In this document: one piece after another, positions 45,637 through 56,184 of the stretch
Numbering within the stretch: position 1 is the stretch's first letter
Layout: each line of letters begins with the position of its first letter
Made by a program: the position numbers and the translations under genes
Notes under the pieces: generated by a model
What the model was told of the DNA's origin: nothing
What the model saw: only the letters and a program-made list of their open reading frames with translations
Databases searched by the model: none
Assembly (NCBI RefSeq): GCF_016239305.1
Contig: NZ_JAEHOQ010000018.1
Span: 25,670-89,669, forward strand
DNA from: Proteus vulgaris
GTDB taxonomy: Bacteria > Pseudomonadota > Gammaproteobacteria > Enterobacterales > Enterobacteriaceae
DNA: 64,000 nucleotides
Direction: 5' to 3'

Positions 45637-46350
45637 TTAATGATCTAGCGAAACAGAATGAACATGTTCAAGCTGTTTTAATGAGCAATAAAATTCCGGT
45701 AAAGTGATTTTTTGCCTCACTAATAATTTTAAATTTACTTCAACGCGTTCTTTTTTAATATCGCGAATAGTTAAATTTTCAATCACATCTTTATGGCTTT
45801 TTAAGTACTCAATTAGAAGAGGTACGCCATTTTCATGAGTAAATAACATGCGCACTTTTATTTTACCTAAACGTTGATTTTTCATCTGAAATAGCACCAC
45901 TTGTGGGCTAAGTTGAATAGCCATAAAAAATAGAACCGTCACAATCATGGCATGCCAATAAAAACCTGAGCCACAAGCAATACCAACACCTGCTGAAGCC
46001 CATACGATGGCTGCTGTTGTCAGACCTGAAATTGCATCATCTCGTCGATGCAATATAACACCAGCGCCAAGAAAACCGACACCACTGATAATTTGTGCCG
46101 CTAATCTCATTGGATCACTACGAATGTTGTCGGAGATATTGGCGTAATATTCTGCAGATTGAATAGAAACAATAGTTAATAAACAACTGGCCACCGCAAT
46201 AATGACACAAGTTTTAAAACCGACAGGTTTTCCCTTTGATTCACGCTCTAAGCCAATAAAGCCGCCCAAAATAAAGGCGGCCAGTAATTTAGCGATACTT
46301 GATAGTGATAAAGGGCCAATGCTGTCAACAAACTGAATTAATGCGTCCAT
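45637..46350 (-). CDS. MgtC/SapB-family membrane protein
   Basis: 237 residues. Five hydrophobic segments in the first ~145 residues with the family blocks GGFIGLERESKGKPVGFKTC and GVGFLGAGVIL, then a C-terminal ACT-like cytoplasmic domain (about 155-237). MgtC proteins modulate membrane ATPases and help bacteria cope with low Mg2+ and with phagocytes; this could equally be a YhiD-like member. Stands alone next to the R-M cassette. Confidence 0.9.
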   Translation of the reverse strand: MDALIQFVDSIGPLSLSSIAKLLAAFILGGFIGLERESKGKPVGFKTCVIIAVASCLLTIVSIQSAEYYANISDNIRSDPMRLAAQIISGVGFLGAGVILHRRDDAISGLTTAAIVWASAGVGIACGSGFYWHAMIVTVLFFMAIQLSPQVVLFQMKNQRLGKIKVRMLFTHENGVPLLIEYLKSHKDVIENLTIRDIKKERVEVNLKLLVRQKITLPEFYCSLKQLEHVHSVSLDH

Positions 46351-46389
46351 GGTTTGCTCCTAACGTTGGCTTATTCCTTTATTTTAAGA

Positions 46390-47640
46390 CTATGGTGTTG
46401 CAATACCTTCCTGGGCTTTTTTATCTTCATTATTTTTCTTTCTTGTCACATCATCTTTAAAGAAGAAGATAAAGAATATGGTTACAACGGCAGCGACGAT
46501 TGCTGGATATATCCAGAATGTTGACCACTGTGGTAATGACGCATCACCTGTTTCTGTTACGGTTGAATTAAAGATTTGACCACAAATAGTGGAAGCAAAT
46601 AATAGGCCGAAACCATTAGAGACAATAAAGCGTAGGCCTTGTGCTTGAGCACGAATTTCTGGTTTGGCTTTGCGGTCAACATAGATATCACCAGCAGTAA
46701 AGAAGAAGTCCCAACATAATCCCTGCAACATTAATCCGATAACGATAAAATAAAACTCTGTATTTACCGCAGCATAAGAGAAGAATATTGAGCGAATGAT
46801 CCAGCTAACAGCACCTAAAAGTAATGTAATCTTGAAGCCAAACTTCATTAAGAAGAATGACAATACAAACATAAACAGAACTTCACAGGCTATACCTATT
46901 TGCATAATAGACGCCGCGTTATTAAAACCTAATGCTTTAATAAAGACAGGAATATAAGCGGAGTAAGCTGTTTTTGGGATCATTAAAATAAAGATACTAA
47001 ACATTAAGATAGCAAAATAACGATCTTTAAATAATGAAAGTGCATCTAAACATAAAATATCACGAGCAGAGAATGGCTTGCCTTTTGCTTTAGGTGGTGT
47101 ATTAGGTAAGGTAAAGCAGTAGAATCCAAGTAAAACACCCACGGCAGAAGCGATATACCAAGTCATGGTGCTACCTGAGAAGCCCATTTCTCCTAATATA
47201 AATCCGATAGCCATAAAACCAAACGTACCGAATACACGAATAATAGGGAAATATTTCACACCATTAATATGGGAGAAACTAATACTATTTGAAAGCGCAG
47301 TTGTTGGGTAAAACAATAATCCAATAATGAAAATTAAGAATAGTGTCATGCCACTATTTTGTGCTTCAATAAATTGAGGAACACAAATAATGACTGCCGC
47401 ATTAATTAAATGAAGGATCCCCATGACTTTTTGTGAAGCAAAGAAACGGTCAGCCACCATACCTATAAATAATGGGGAGATAATGGTTGCGACACCTAAT
47501 AAAGCGTAGGCATTACCAATAATGCTTGCCATACCATAGCTACTTAATACCAGCCCCATGGTCATATTCCACGCACCTTGCATGAAATATTGCACAAACA
47601 TCATAATCAGTAAGCGAGAGGTTATTTTCATATCCATCAT
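46390..47640 (-). CDS. MFS transporter, nucleoside:H+ symporter (NupG/XapB/YegT) family
   Basis: 416 residues, twelve membrane segments, no signal peptide. Resembles the NHS family (YFMQGAWNMTMGLVLSSYGM, GLCWDFFFTAGDIYVDRKA). Likely imports a nucleoside or glycoside by proton symport. Start ATGATGGATATG with GAGGAGAA upstream, so the second or third Met are also possible. Second gene after the PhnP-like hydrolase (10 bp apart), divergent from the LacI-SBP regulator that probably controls it. Confidence 0.88.
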   Translation of the reverse strand: MMDMKITSRLLIMMFVQYFMQGAWNMTMGLVLSSYGMASIIGNAYALLGVATIISPLFIGMVADRFFASQKVMGILHLINAAVIICVPQFIEAQNSGMTLFLIFIIGLLFYPTTALSNSISFSHINGVKYFPIIRVFGTFGFMAIGFILGEMGFSGSTMTWYIASAVGVLLGFYCFTLPNTPPKAKGKPFSARDILCLDALSLFKDRYFAILMFSIFILMIPKTAYSAYIPVFIKALGFNNAASIMQIGIACEVLFMFVLSFFLMKFGFKITLLLGAVSWIIRSIFFSYAAVNTEFYFIVIGLMLQGLCWDFFFTAGDIYVDRKAKPEIRAQAQGLRFIVSNGFGLLFASTICGQIFNSTVTETGDASLPQWSTFWIYPAIVAAVVTIFFIFFFKDDVTRKKNNEDKKAQEGIATP

Positions 47641-47650
47641 CGTTCTCCTC

Positions 47651-48472
47651 TTAATTTGTTTCTAACGTTAATCCGTCGTAGGCAACGCGGATATTGTGAG
47701 GAGCACAAACAGCTTCTAATTCGTGATGAAGCAATTTGCCACTATGTGAAATATGTGAAACGGCAATTTGTGTATCTTGATGTAAACAACCTTGCTGTTG
47801 CAGTTTTTCTTTTGCTGCAAATACGGTTTCTAGGCTCATATGATTATCGGTACGATCTTTACCATTGAGTCCATAAGTACATTCAAAAACAACGATATCA
47901 AGTGGTTTGTTCTCTAACCACTTCCATGTTAATTCAGGAAACCAACCAGAATCATGGCCATAAAAAATTACTTTGCCATCTTTTTCAATATGATAAACAT
48001 AGCAAAGTTCCCATTTTGCATGATTAGCGAGTAATGGCGTAATTTTATAACCATTTCTTTCGACGGTAACAAAAGGAATTAAGCAATGAAAAGCAAAACG
48101 CTCTTTGCTGTAACCAGGTAAAACTTCGATGCAACCATTAATCGCGCGATCATTACCAAAAATATGAAGAGGATGATTAATTTCAAAACCATAACCTTCC
48201 ATTCGGCTAAACAGATCGCCAACATTGAAATGATCAGGATGAGTGTGAGTGAATAGAAGACTTTCAAAGTTGGTAGCATCCATTCCATCACGCATTAACT
48301 GGTAACTAAATGTAGGTGATACGTCGATTAACATAATGTCATCGACAATGGCAGATGAGTGAGTTCTGATATCTTTCCCACCAAGTTCTCTTGCTTTCAG
48401 ACAGTGTTCACAACGGCAGAAGGGATTGGGTATGCCTTCTGAGGCAGCCGTCCCTAAAAAATGAAGTTTCAT
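47651..48472 (-). CDS. PhnP-like metallo-beta-lactamase-fold hydrolase
   Basis: 273 residues. Metal site HTHPDH with His76, His78, Asp80 and His81, plus later His residues (NHAKWE, GHDSG, SHISHSG). An early CRCEHC (Cys19, 21, 24) corresponds to the structural zinc site of PhnP, a phosphodiesterase acting on cyclic ribosyl phosphates. This one is outside any phn operon. First gene of a two-gene operon with the MFS transporter, so it probably processes the imported compound. Start has AAGGGG upstream. Confidence 0.85.
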   Translation of the reverse strand: MKLHFLGTAASEGIPNPFCRCEHCLKARELGGKDIRTHSSAIVDDIMLIDVSPTFSYQLMRDGMDATNFESLLFTHTHPDHFNVGDLFSRMEGYGFEINHPLHIFGNDRAINGCIEVLPGYSKERFAFHCLIPFVTVERNGYKITPLLANHAKWELCYVYHIEKDGKVIFYGHDSGWFPELTWKWLENKPLDIVVFECTYGLNGKDRTDNHMSLETVFAAKEKLQQQGCLHQDTQIAVSHISHSGKLLHHELEAVCAPHNIRVAYDGLTLETN

Positions 48473-48550
48473 AAAAAATCCCCTTATCCTATTGTTTTAT
48501 TATGATTTTATTAATTATCTGGTGTTGGCTATCTATAAGTTATAGATTAA

Positions 48551-48565
48551 TTTGAACGTTCCAAT
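48551..48565. promoter_or_regulatory. Operator-like palindrome 1 (LacI family)
   Basis: TTTGAACGTTCCAAT, centred on AACGTT, 79 bp upstream of the hydrolase gene. Its reverse complement shares TGGAACGTTCAAA with the site at 48731. Confidence 0.72.
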
Positions 48566-48730
48566 AATAAAATGATGAAGATCATTTGCCAATAAATGAA
48601 GATCAGATCAGTGATCTTATTCAAATTAAATTTATTATCATATTGATTAATAATGATATATATTTTAATTGATATTGATAATCATTTATTTGTGACAAGT
48701 AACAAACGCTTGTTTTATAAACAAATTAAA

Positions 48731-48746
48731 AATGGAACGTTCAAAT
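48731..48746. promoter_or_regulatory. Operator-like palindrome 2 (LacI family)
   Basis: AATGGAACGTTCAAAT, 72 bp upstream of the LacI-SBP gene and about 180 bp from palindrome 1. Spacing would allow DNA looping between two sites of one regulator. Confidence 0.72.
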
Positions 48747-48817
48747 CAATTAGCAGTAGTCGCGATAAATAATTCAGGTATGCTAGTGAAAGCGGAAATT
48801 GAGATGGAAAAAGGTCA

Positions 48818-51025
48818 ATGGCAACGATTAAAGATATTGCAAAACTAGCAGGTGTCTCTCATGGGACGGTTTCTAACGTATTGAATAAACGTGGAAATGT
48901 AAGTGTTGAGAAAATTGAATCTGTGTATCAAGCCGCCAAACAAATGGGCTATCAGTTAAATACACAAGCTCAACTGTTAAGAACCAATAAAAGCCATAAA
49001 ATAGCCATACTTTTACCTCAATTAGTTTCTGAAAAATATGCTGTTTTCTTTAATTCCTTAAGGCAGTCTATTGTTCACTTTCCTGAGGTTACTTACGATC
49101 TTTTCTTAACGGACGATCTTGAAACCACAGAATTAGAGGCATTACAGAAAATTGCAGCGGGTGGCTATAAACAAGTGATCACCGTTAGCTGTCTCAAAGA
49201 TGCAAATATCTATTTTGACACGTTAAAATTACCGCCTTCTCAAGTTGTATTTGTCTATCGCCAACCACTTAATACTCAACGATATTTCACCCTTGATTTT
49301 GCTCAAGCAGCCGAAGCTATTTGCCAACAGATTGCAAAAACGACAGGTAAGTTAGTGGGTATTTTTATGGGGAGTAGCGATTATTTAAATAATCAAAACT
49401 TTGCCAATGAATTACAAAATCGACTTTTAGAGAATGCACCCAATAAAAAAAATGTGGTTCTTTGTGCATCAGATGAAGAGAGTTATAAAATAGCGTTTGA
49501 TTTCTTTTCTATGGAGCAAATCCCAGACATATTTATTGCTCAAGATATAGAGAAAGCACGTTATTTAACACAAGCCAGTTATTTCGGTAGTCATAATGAT
49601 TGCCCTCCTATTTTTGCATTGAGTGACAATATTCCACCTGTATTAAAAGGGTTGTATTACTTTCCAATGAATTACGCTCAACTTGGATTAGAGGTCATGG
49701 ATGCATTAATGCAAGAAGAGGATGAAAGTGAAATAACTGAAAAGAATGTGACTTGTGTGCGTAATCAAAGTGATCATCTTTATACTTTAACACCGGTAGT
49801 TATTAGTGAAGATAAAGCGGATATAAGTCTTAATTTACTGATTTTACCTAGTCCTTCAACCAGTGCATTAAAAAAACTACTACCTCATTTTTATCGCCAA
49901 ACAGGAATTAAAGTTAATTTAGCGATACACCCTTACGATGAAGTTTATCAAATATTAAGCCAGTTACATTTGCACCCATATTATGATTTATTGCGTATTG
50001 ATATGGCTTGTTTTCCTTGGTTTGCCGAAAGAATATTACAGCCATTAGATAAAATCGGTAACGGATTAACAGACTTATTAAATAATTTTTCACTACCTAC
50101 TCAGCAGAAATTTAGTTTAGTGAATAATGTTGCTTACGCCATGCCTTTTGATGCCAGTGCGCAACTCCTGTTTTATCGAAAAGACTTGTTTGAAGATCCT
50201 ATTTTAAAAAGAATGTATTACGAAAAAACCGGTAATGAGTTAACCGTACCGACAACATTTGAAGAATACGATAATGTGACGCAGTTTTTTACTGAACAAC
50301 ATGAGGAAGGGCAATTAAGTCGCCCAATGGGCGCTTCAACAACATTGGGTAGCGCAGGATTGATCGCAACAGAGTATCTATTACGTTATTACGCAAAAGG
50401 CGGGTGTTTAATAGGAAGTCATAATATTCCTAGATTAGAAATGCCTTTAGCAGGTGAAATATTAGAAGAATATTTAAAACAGTTGTCTATCACTGAGAAT
50501 ATTCATAATAAGTGGTGGAGTGAGTCGGTTAGACAATTTGAGCAAGGGCATCTTGCTATGCTTATCGCTTATATGAATTTATTTAACGATGTTGCTCATA
50601 GCAATATTTTACCTAAAACGGGTTTTGCGCCTGTACCCGGCGGTATTCCACAATTAGGAGGAGGAGTATTAGGGGTTTCTCGTTACAGTCAAAAATCACA
50701 ATATGCAGAGCAATTTTATCGTTGGCTTTATTCCCCAATGGTGATGGATCATCTAATTTTATTAGGTGGAAACAGTAATCATCAAAATTTCAGCCATAAC
50801 CAAGAAATTAGCCATCGTTATCCGTGGATGACATTGGCTTATCAAGAAATTAATAAGGGAATACGAGAATCATCAGTACCAAATGGCAAATTATTTAATT
50901 TACGCCAAGCCGAAATTATTATCGGACAAGGTATTACTAATGTTGTTAATAATATTATGACGATAGACGAGACTATCGAATATATAAATCAGCGTTTGTT
51001 AATAGATACTCAAGGTGAGCGGTAG
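48818..51025 (+). CDS. LacI-family regulator fused to a solute-binding-protein domain
   Basis: 735 residues, about twice a LacI regulator. N-terminal HTH (MATIKDIAKLAGVSHGTVSN, 1-50) and hinge, then a LacI sensor-like domain (about 60-325). From about residue 330 to the end it reads as an ABC-type extracellular sugar-binding protein (family 1): FYRKDLFEDPI, AMPFDASAQLLFY, VPTTFEEYDNVTQFF, APVPGGIPQLGGGVLGVSR. No signal peptide, so the whole protein is cytoplasmic. Presumably the extra domain senses a second ligand or replaces the first as sensor. Divergent from the PhnP-like/MFS operon, with two matching palindromes between. Confidence 0.88.
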   Translation: MATIKDIAKLAGVSHGTVSNVLNKRGNVSVEKIESVYQAAKQMGYQLNTQAQLLRTNKSHKIAILLPQLVSEKYAVFFNSLRQSIVHFPEVTYDLFLTDDLETTELEALQKIAAGGYKQVITVSCLKDANIYFDTLKLPPSQVVFVYRQPLNTQRYFTLDFAQAAEAICQQIAKTTGKLVGIFMGSSDYLNNQNFANELQNRLLENAPNKKNVVLCASDEESYKIAFDFFSMEQIPDIFIAQDIEKARYLTQASYFGSHNDCPPIFALSDNIPPVLKGLYYFPMNYAQLGLEVMDALMQEEDESEITEKNVTCVRNQSDHLYTLTPVVISEDKADISLNLLILPSPSTSALKKLLPHFYRQTGIKVNLAIHPYDEVYQILSQLHLHPYYDLLRIDMACFPWFAERILQPLDKIGNGLTDLLNNFSLPTQQKFSLVNNVAYAMPFDASAQLLFYRKDLFEDPILKRMYYEKTGNELTVPTTFEEYDNVTQFFTEQHEEGQLSRPMGASTTLGSAGLIATEYLLRYYAKGGCLIGSHNIPRLEMPLAGEILEEYLKQLSITENIHNKWWSESVRQFEQGHLAMLIAYMNLFNDVAHSNILPKTGFAPVPGGIPQLGGGVLGVSRYSQKSQYAEQFYRWLYSPMVMDHLILLGGNSNHQNFSHNQEISHRYPWMTLAYQEINKGIRESSVPNGKLFNLRQAEIIIGQGITNVVNNIMTIDETIEYINQRLLIDTQGER

Positions 51026-51048
51026 GTTTTACTGGCCACTATAAAATA

Positions 51049-51072
51049 GCAGGGGATGATGAAATCCCCTGC
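51049..51072. terminator. Hairpin between LacI-SBP gene and ytfE
   Basis: Perfect 8-bp stem GCAGGGGA / TCCCCTGC with an 8-nt loop between convergent genes. No long T-run. Confidence 0.55.
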
Positions 51073-51089
51073 CTATAAAGATTAAACAA

Positions 51090-51752
51090 TTATTCGCCCG
51101 CTAATGCTCTCGGAAATAATAAGTTGTTTTCTAAGCTAATATGATCCATTAAATCGTCAATAAACTCATTAATACCATTATAAAGTACTCGCCATGTGGT
51201 GCAGGCTTCAGGTGGTGGTGTGACGTTTTTGGTAATAAATTTAATCACTTCAACAATTTCACCCGCATCATCATGTTCGTGTTCCATGACATTAATGGGT
51301 GCTCCGGCTTGGCTTCCTAATCCATTTTTTATCATAGGAAAAAGAATACGTTCCTCTTTCATCATATGACTGGTTAGTTCTTCCAATAATAGCGTTAATT
51401 GACGTGCTAATCCTTTAGGGACAGTCGGTTTTGCTTCATGAACTCGTTCTACTTTTTCTGCCTGTAGAATAAGCTCCGGTAATTGTGCTCTGTGTTTATC
51501 ATGGTAGCGAACAATAATAAAATCAATAATTTCACTTAATGGCGCTTGTCGCCAATCTTTTTCTAATGGCTGTTCTGAAAGGGCAATTAATTTACTTTCA
51601 ATTTCATCAATGTTGAGCCCAGCTTTCTCTGCAGATTTGCTTAATGTTCTTTTTCCACCACAGCAAAAGTCGAGGTTATATTGACGGAATATGGCACTGG
51701 CGCCAGAAATAGATAGGGCCAGTTGGCCGAGAGGTTGATCACGTAAATTCAT
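51090..51752 (-). CDS. ytfE: Iron-sulfur cluster repair di-iron protein YtfE (RIC)
   Basis: Repairs Fe-S clusters damaged by nitric oxide or oxidants. 220 residues. N-terminal ScdA-type domain with the CCGG motif (FCCGGKRTL), then a hemerythrin-like helical domain carrying His/Glu ligands ([41 protein letters not shown]). Lies 25 bp after norW and reads in the same direction, so is likely part of the NorR regulon here. Confidence 0.95.
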   Translation of the reverse strand: MNLRDQPLGQLALSISGASAIFRQYNLDFCCGGKRTLSKSAEKAGLNIDEIESKLIALSEQPLEKDWRQAPLSEIIDFIIVRYHDKHRAQLPELILQAEKVERVHEAKPTVPKGLARQLTLLLEELTSHMMKEERILFPMIKNGLGSQAGAPINVMEHEHDDAGEIVEVIKFITKNVTPPPEACTTWRVLYNGINEFIDDLMDHISLENNLLFPRALAGE

Positions 51753-51777
51753 ATCGGCATCTCGTATGTTATTTAAA

Positions 51778-52932
51778 TTAAGCGGACAATGCTCTTAATA
51801 ATGCAAAAGCTTCTTTTACTTGCTCTTCTGTTACCACAAAAGCACGTAATACGTCATTCTTATCAAAGCCTTTAGCGATAACACCAGATTGTGTTGTATT
51901 AATATTCCACGTTAAGTCATTACGCGCGGTCTCACCGGCAAGATGTAGTGGCATTAACGGTGTTTTAACCCGAATAATCATCGGCGGTAAATTAAGAGGT
52001 GCATTATTTTCACCTATGAGTGATTTGGCTAAATGCATCGCACTTAATTGTATTGGCTGTAAAAAGGGTAATAAGTTACCGTTAATTTGTGCGCAATCAC
52101 CTAAGGCATAAATATCGCTATTACTACTTTGCAGATATTCATTCACCATAATTCCACGATCAGTATGCAAACCCGCAAGGTGAGCAAGTTTTATATTTGG
52201 AGTGAGCCCAGTAGCGGCAATAACACAATCAACGGTTAATTGATGATGTTGATCAAATGTCGCCAAAATACCGTTATCGATTTGTGTTAATGACTGTAAT
52301 GGTGATTTCAGCATTAAGCGTACACCAATTTCAGTGAGGCTAGATTGCAAACGGCCACTAAGATCGGAGGGGATCAGAGAAGATAATAATTGCCCTGAAA
52401 TATCAGCAAGGATCACTTCTTTACCTGCCCGACTAAAATCCATGGCGAGTTCAGTACCAATTAATCCCGCCCCTAAAATTAATACACGTTTAGCTTGGCG
52501 AATTTGTGTTTCATAAGCTCGGTACTCTTGTTGACTATTAAGCGTAAACATTAACTCATGGCCTGAAATAGCAGGACAATAAGTTTTGGCTCCAGTGGCT
52601 AATACCAATTTATCGTAATGCCATTGTTCACCTTTGGCACTTTGAATCTGTTTTTCATCCGTATTAATATCAACAATTTGCGTATAAGGATAAATTGCTA
52701 ATTGATATTGCTGTGCAAAGTCTTCAGCCGTTTGTTTTGTTAGATCATCAGCATTTTGAGCCTGACTAATAACATGGCTTAAGTCCGGCTTGTTATATTC
52801 ATCAATGCTGTCTGAGGCAATAAGAGTAATGGGAATATCTGCATTAGATTTGCGAATATTTTTGACTAATTGGCGCGCCGCAAAGCCCGCGCCAATAATG
52901 ACAATCCCATTACTGAGAAGGTCTGTACTCAT
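51778..52932 (-). CDS. norW: NADH:flavorubredoxin reductase
   Basis: FAD protein that passes electrons from NADH to the rubredoxin domain of NorV. 384 residues with two dinucleotide-binding motifs ([10 protein letters not shown] near residue 12 and [12 protein letters not shown] near 150) and the C-terminal FAD motif YALGDCAQI. Overlaps norV by 4 bp (ATGA). Confidence 0.95.
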   Translation of the reverse strand: MSTDLLSNGIVIIGAGFAARQLVKNIRKSNADIPITLIASDSIDEYNKPDLSHVISQAQNADDLTKQTAEDFAQQYQLAIYPYTQIVDINTDEKQIQSAKGEQWHYDKLVLATGAKTYCPAISGHELMFTLNSQQEYRAYETQIRQAKRVLILGAGLIGTELAMDFSRAGKEVILADISGQLLSSLIPSDLSGRLQSSLTEIGVRLMLKSPLQSLTQIDNGILATFDQHHQLTVDCVIAATGLTPNIKLAHLAGLHTDRGIMVNEYLQSSNSDIYALGDCAQINGNLLPFLQPIQLSAMHLAKSLIGENNAPLNLPPMIIRVKTPLMPLHLAGETARNDLTWNINTTQSGVIAKGFDKNDVLRAFVVTEEQVKEAFALLRALSA

Positions 52933-54377
52933 TTTGCCTCCTTTGCAAGTACATCAAAGACATCTTTTCCTAATGAACATTCAGGACATAAGAAGCTATC
53001 AGGAACTTCACTCCATGGTGTATTTGGTTGAACGTTTTGCATTGGTTCACCTACTGCCGGATCGTAAATCCATTGGCATACACTGCATTGCATACGCGGG
53101 CCTAAATCGATCGCTTCAACATCTGTGATAATTTTAGGTTGTGATGAGGTTGTACAACAAGATTGAGTCGCAGGAAGTGGTGCTAAAGCCCATTGGCGAG
53201 CAATTTCACGGCCATATTCACGACAAATTTCTTGTGCTTGCATATCTGGGCGCCATTTGGTTTTTAGTGCTAGTGCAGTTTCAAACCCCGCATCCATTAA
53301 ACGGGTTTGAATGCGGTCAACTGCGCCACCATTCCAGCCATAGCTCCCGAAAGCTGCAGCTTTTTTATTACGAAAACGCAAGCCAGTCATCTCTTCAAGC
53401 ATGGCGGCGATTTTTGGCATCATGACATTATTCATCGTCGATGAACCAACGAGCACGCCTTTAGAACGAAACGCACTAGTAATAATGTCATTTTTATCAC
53501 TTTTGGCGACGTTATAGCTTTTTACAAACACATTAGGGTCAATTTCATTAATACCTTGTGCAATGGCATCTGCCATCATGCGGGTATTGTTAGACATGGT
53601 GTCATAGAAAATAGTGATGCGATCTTCTTGATAATCTGCAGCCCATTTTAGATATAATTCAACGATTTGTGTTGGGTTATCTCGCCATACCACACCGTGA
53701 GAAGTGGCAATCATATCGACAGGTAAATTAAAGCCCAAAATTTCATTAATTTTTGGTGTTACAAGGCGACTAAAAGGCGTCAGAATGTTGGCGTAATAGC
53801 GTTGGCATTGCTCAAATAATTCTGTTTGGTCAACTTCATCGTTAAACAACCGTTCATCACAATAGTGCTGACCAAAGGCATCATTACTAAATAAAATTGC
53901 ATCGTCGGTTAAATAGGTCATCATGCTGTCAGGCCAATGAAGCATGGGCGTTTCAACAAAAATGAGTTGTTTTCCATTACCAATATCTAGGCTATCGCCT
54001 GTTTTAACGATATTAAAATTCCATTCAGGGTGATGATGATGTCCATTGATTGAATCAATAGCGTTTGCTGTGCAATAAATCGGGGTGTTAGGAATAAAAG
54101 ACATCAGCTCAGTGAGCGCACCAGCGTGATCTTCTTCTGCATGATTAATAATAATGTAATCAATCTCTTCCAGATTAATTTGTGTTCGTAAATTTTGCAC
54201 AAATTCACGACTAAATTTATGGTCAACTGTATCAATAAGCACATTTTTTTCTTCACGTATTAGGTAGCTGTTGTAGCTACTACCTAATAATGTTTTGTAT
54301 TCAGTGCCATGAAAATCACGAACTTCCCAGTCACGTTGTCCAACCCAATTAACATTATTTTTAACATGAATAGCCAT
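52929..54377 (-). CDS. norV: Anaerobic nitric oxide reductase flavorubredoxin
   Basis: Reduces NO to N2O under anaerobic conditions. 482 residues: beta-lactamase-like di-iron domain with HAEEDHAG ligands (His79, Glu81, Asp83, His84), a flavodoxin domain (about 255-395, [13 protein letters not shown]) and a C-terminal rubredoxin ([10 protein letters not shown] ... CPECSLGK). First gene of norVW-ytfE, with a sigma-54 promoter and three NorR sites upstream. Confidence 0.97.
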   Translation of the reverse strand: MAIHVKNNVNWVGQRDWEVRDFHGTEYKTLLGSSYNSYLIREEKNVLIDTVDHKFSREFVQNLRTQINLEEIDYIIINHAEEDHAGALTELMSFIPNTPIYCTANAIDSINGHHHHPEWNFNIVKTGDSLDIGNGKQLIFVETPMLHWPDSMMTYLTDDAILFSNDAFGQHYCDERLFNDEVDQTELFEQCQRYYANILTPFSRLVTPKINEILGFNLPVDMIATSHGVVWRDNPTQIVELYLKWAADYQEDRITIFYDTMSNNTRMMADAIAQGINEIDPNVFVKSYNVAKSDKNDIITSAFRSKGVLVGSSTMNNVMMPKIAAMLEEMTGLRFRNKKAAAFGSYGWNGGAVDRIQTRLMDAGFETALALKTKWRPDMQAQEICREYGREIARQWALAPLPATQSCCTTSSQPKIITDVEAIDLGPRMQCSVCQWIYDPAVGEPMQNVQPNTPWSEVPDSFLCPECSLGKDVFDVLAKEAK

Positions 54378-54428
54378 TTTGTGTTGTTCCTTCTCATTAA
54401 TCTTTTCATAGGGATATGCATTGATATA

Positions 54429-54444
54429 ATCAAGAAGCGTGCCA
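54429..54444 (-). promoter_or_regulatory. Sigma-54 promoter of norV
   Basis: On the minus strand TGGCAC-GCTTC-TTGAT. The -24 half is perfect; the -12 half has A where C is usual. 52 bp upstream of norV, and downstream of the NorR sites. Confidence 0.75.
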
Positions 54445-54498
54445 GTTTTTATCTAATTGTTTTAAAAGAATTTTTATTTTTTTGACTATTTATATATT

Positions 54499-54553
54499 GT
54501 CAATATGACTATCTTTATCATGTCAAAATGACCATAATAAAGGTCATAATGAC
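54499..54553. promoter_or_regulatory. Three NorR enhancer sites
   Basis: GTCA-ATA-TGAC (54499-54509), GTCA-AAA-TGAC (54522-54532) and GTCA-TAA-TGAC (54543-54553). All three fit the palindromic NorR site. Centres are 21-23 bp apart, about two helical turns, matching the triple-site arrangement needed for NorR hexamer assembly in E. coli. Confidence 0.92.
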
Positions 54554-54567
54554 TATGAGGTATATTT

Positions 54568-56082
54568 ATGGGCTTTTCTGTTGATGTGTTGGCTAAAATT
54601 GCCATTGAATTACAAAAAGATGTTGGTCACCAAGATAGGTTTCAGCGGCTAGTGACCACGCTTCGGCAAGTGCTAAATTGTGATGCCGCGGCATTGCTTC
54701 GTTATGAGCCTCATCAGTTTATCCCATTAGCCATAGATGGCCTTGTGCCAGATGTATTAGGGCGTCGTTTTTTACTTGAAGGGCATCCTCGTCTTGAAAC
54801 CATAGCGCGAGCAGGGGATGTGGTACGTTTCCCTGCAGATAGTGATTTACCCGATCCTTATGATGGGCTTATTCCAGATAGAGAGCATTTAAAGGTCCAT
54901 GCTTGTGTGGGATTACCGTTATTTGCAGGACAAGATTTAATTGGCACTTTAACACTTGATGGAATGGATCCTCATCAGTTTGATACCTTCAGTGATGAAG
55001 AGCTCCGTTTAATTGCCGCATTAACTTCTGGTGCATTAAATAATGCGCTATTAATTGAGCAACTCGAAAATCAAAATATGTTATTTACACCAACCAATAC
55101 GTTTAAGCCCACAGTAAAAACAGAAATTATTGGTTTATCGCCTTCGATGATGCAATTGAAAAAAGAGATAGAAATTGTTGCACCTGCAGATATGAATATT
55201 TTAGTTAGTGGCGAAACGGGAACAGGTAAAGAGCTGGTGGTAAAAGCCATTCATGAAATGTCTAATCGTGCAGATAATCCGTTAGTCTATTTAAATTGTG
55301 CCGCACTTCCTGAAAGCGTGGCAGAAAGTGAATTATTTGGTCATGTGAAAGGAGCCTTTACCGGCGCAATTAGCCACCGTAGTGGTAAATTTGAAATGGC
55401 GGATAATGGAACGTTATTTCTTGATGAGATAGGGGAGTTATCATTATCACTCCAAGCTAAATTACTGCGTGTCTTACAATATGGGGATATTCAACGGATT
55501 GGTGATGATCGTAATCTACGCGTTAATGTGCGTGTATTAGCGGCAACGAATCGTGATTTATGGGAAGAGGTGTTAGCGGGAAATTTCCGTGCCGATCTTT
55601 TCCACCGTTTAAGTATTTTTCCTTTGCATGTCCCTCCATTACGAGAAAGAGACGAAGATATTTTGCTATTAGTGGGTTATTTCTGCGAGCAATATCGTCA
55701 GCGTTTTAACCTTACACAAGTGATTATTAGTCCTGAATTACGTCTTTATTTATTGCATTATTCTTGGCCAGGTAATGTGCGTGAATTAGAACATACCATT
55801 CATAGAGCAATCGTATTAGCGAGGGCTGGGAATAAGACAGATAGTCTTATTTTACAAGTCAGTCATTTTGCTTTAGGTACAGAAAATTCGACTCACCCAA
55901 TATCACAGTCGCTACCTTCTGAAGAAAAAAATTTAAAAGTGGCAACGGATAAGTTTCAACGAGATTTAATTAAACAAGCATTACTGCGTAATAACCAAAA
56001 TTGGGCGGCAACCGCGCGAGAGTTATCACTTGATCCGGCTAACTTACGTCGTTTAACAAAACGTTTAGGGCTAAAATCATAA
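54568..56082 (+). CDS. norR: Nitric-oxide-responsive sigma-54 activator NorR
   Basis: 504 residues: GAF domain with mononuclear iron that senses NO (about 1-170), AAA+ domain with Walker A GETGTGKE and the sigma-54-contact loop GAFTGA, and a C-terminal Fis-type HTH ([19 protein letters not shown]). Divergent from norVW; its start is only 14 bp from the last NorR site, so it probably represses itself as known in E. coli. Confidence 0.97.
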   Translation: MGFSVDVLAKIAIELQKDVGHQDRFQRLVTTLRQVLNCDAAALLRYEPHQFIPLAIDGLVPDVLGRRFLLEGHPRLETIARAGDVVRFPADSDLPDPYDGLIPDREHLKVHACVGLPLFAGQDLIGTLTLDGMDPHQFDTFSDEELRLIAALTSGALNNALLIEQLENQNMLFTPTNTFKPTVKTEIIGLSPSMMQLKKEIEIVAPADMNILVSGETGTGKELVVKAIHEMSNRADNPLVYLNCAALPESVAESELFGHVKGAFTGAISHRSGKFEMADNGTLFLDEIGELSLSLQAKLLRVLQYGDIQRIGDDRNLRVNVRVLAATNRDLWEEVLAGNFRADLFHRLSIFPLHVPPLRERDEDILLLVGYFCEQYRQRFNLTQVIISPELRLYLLHYSWPGNVRELEHTIHRAIVLARAGNKTDSLILQVSHFALGTENSTHPISQSLPSEEKNLKVATDKFQRDLIKQALLRNNQNWAATARELSLDPANLRRLTKRLGLKS

Positions 56083-56109
56083 TAATTTAAAAAAGAGATG
56101 TCCTAAATG

Positions 56110-56146
56110 AAAAAAGGTAATTTGGGTGCGTGGTCCAAATTACCTT
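56110..56146. terminator. Terminator between norR and dmsD
   Basis: 12-bp stem AAGGTAATTTGG / CCAAATTACCTT with T-run on the minus strand side. Confidence 0.8.
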
Positions 56147-56184
56147 AAATAATTATGTTAGGATGATAAGTTGTTAATAAATTT

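Noticed and set aside
52790..53425. Plus-strand ORFs inside norW and norV
   Set aside because: Antisense shadows of strongly conserved genes.
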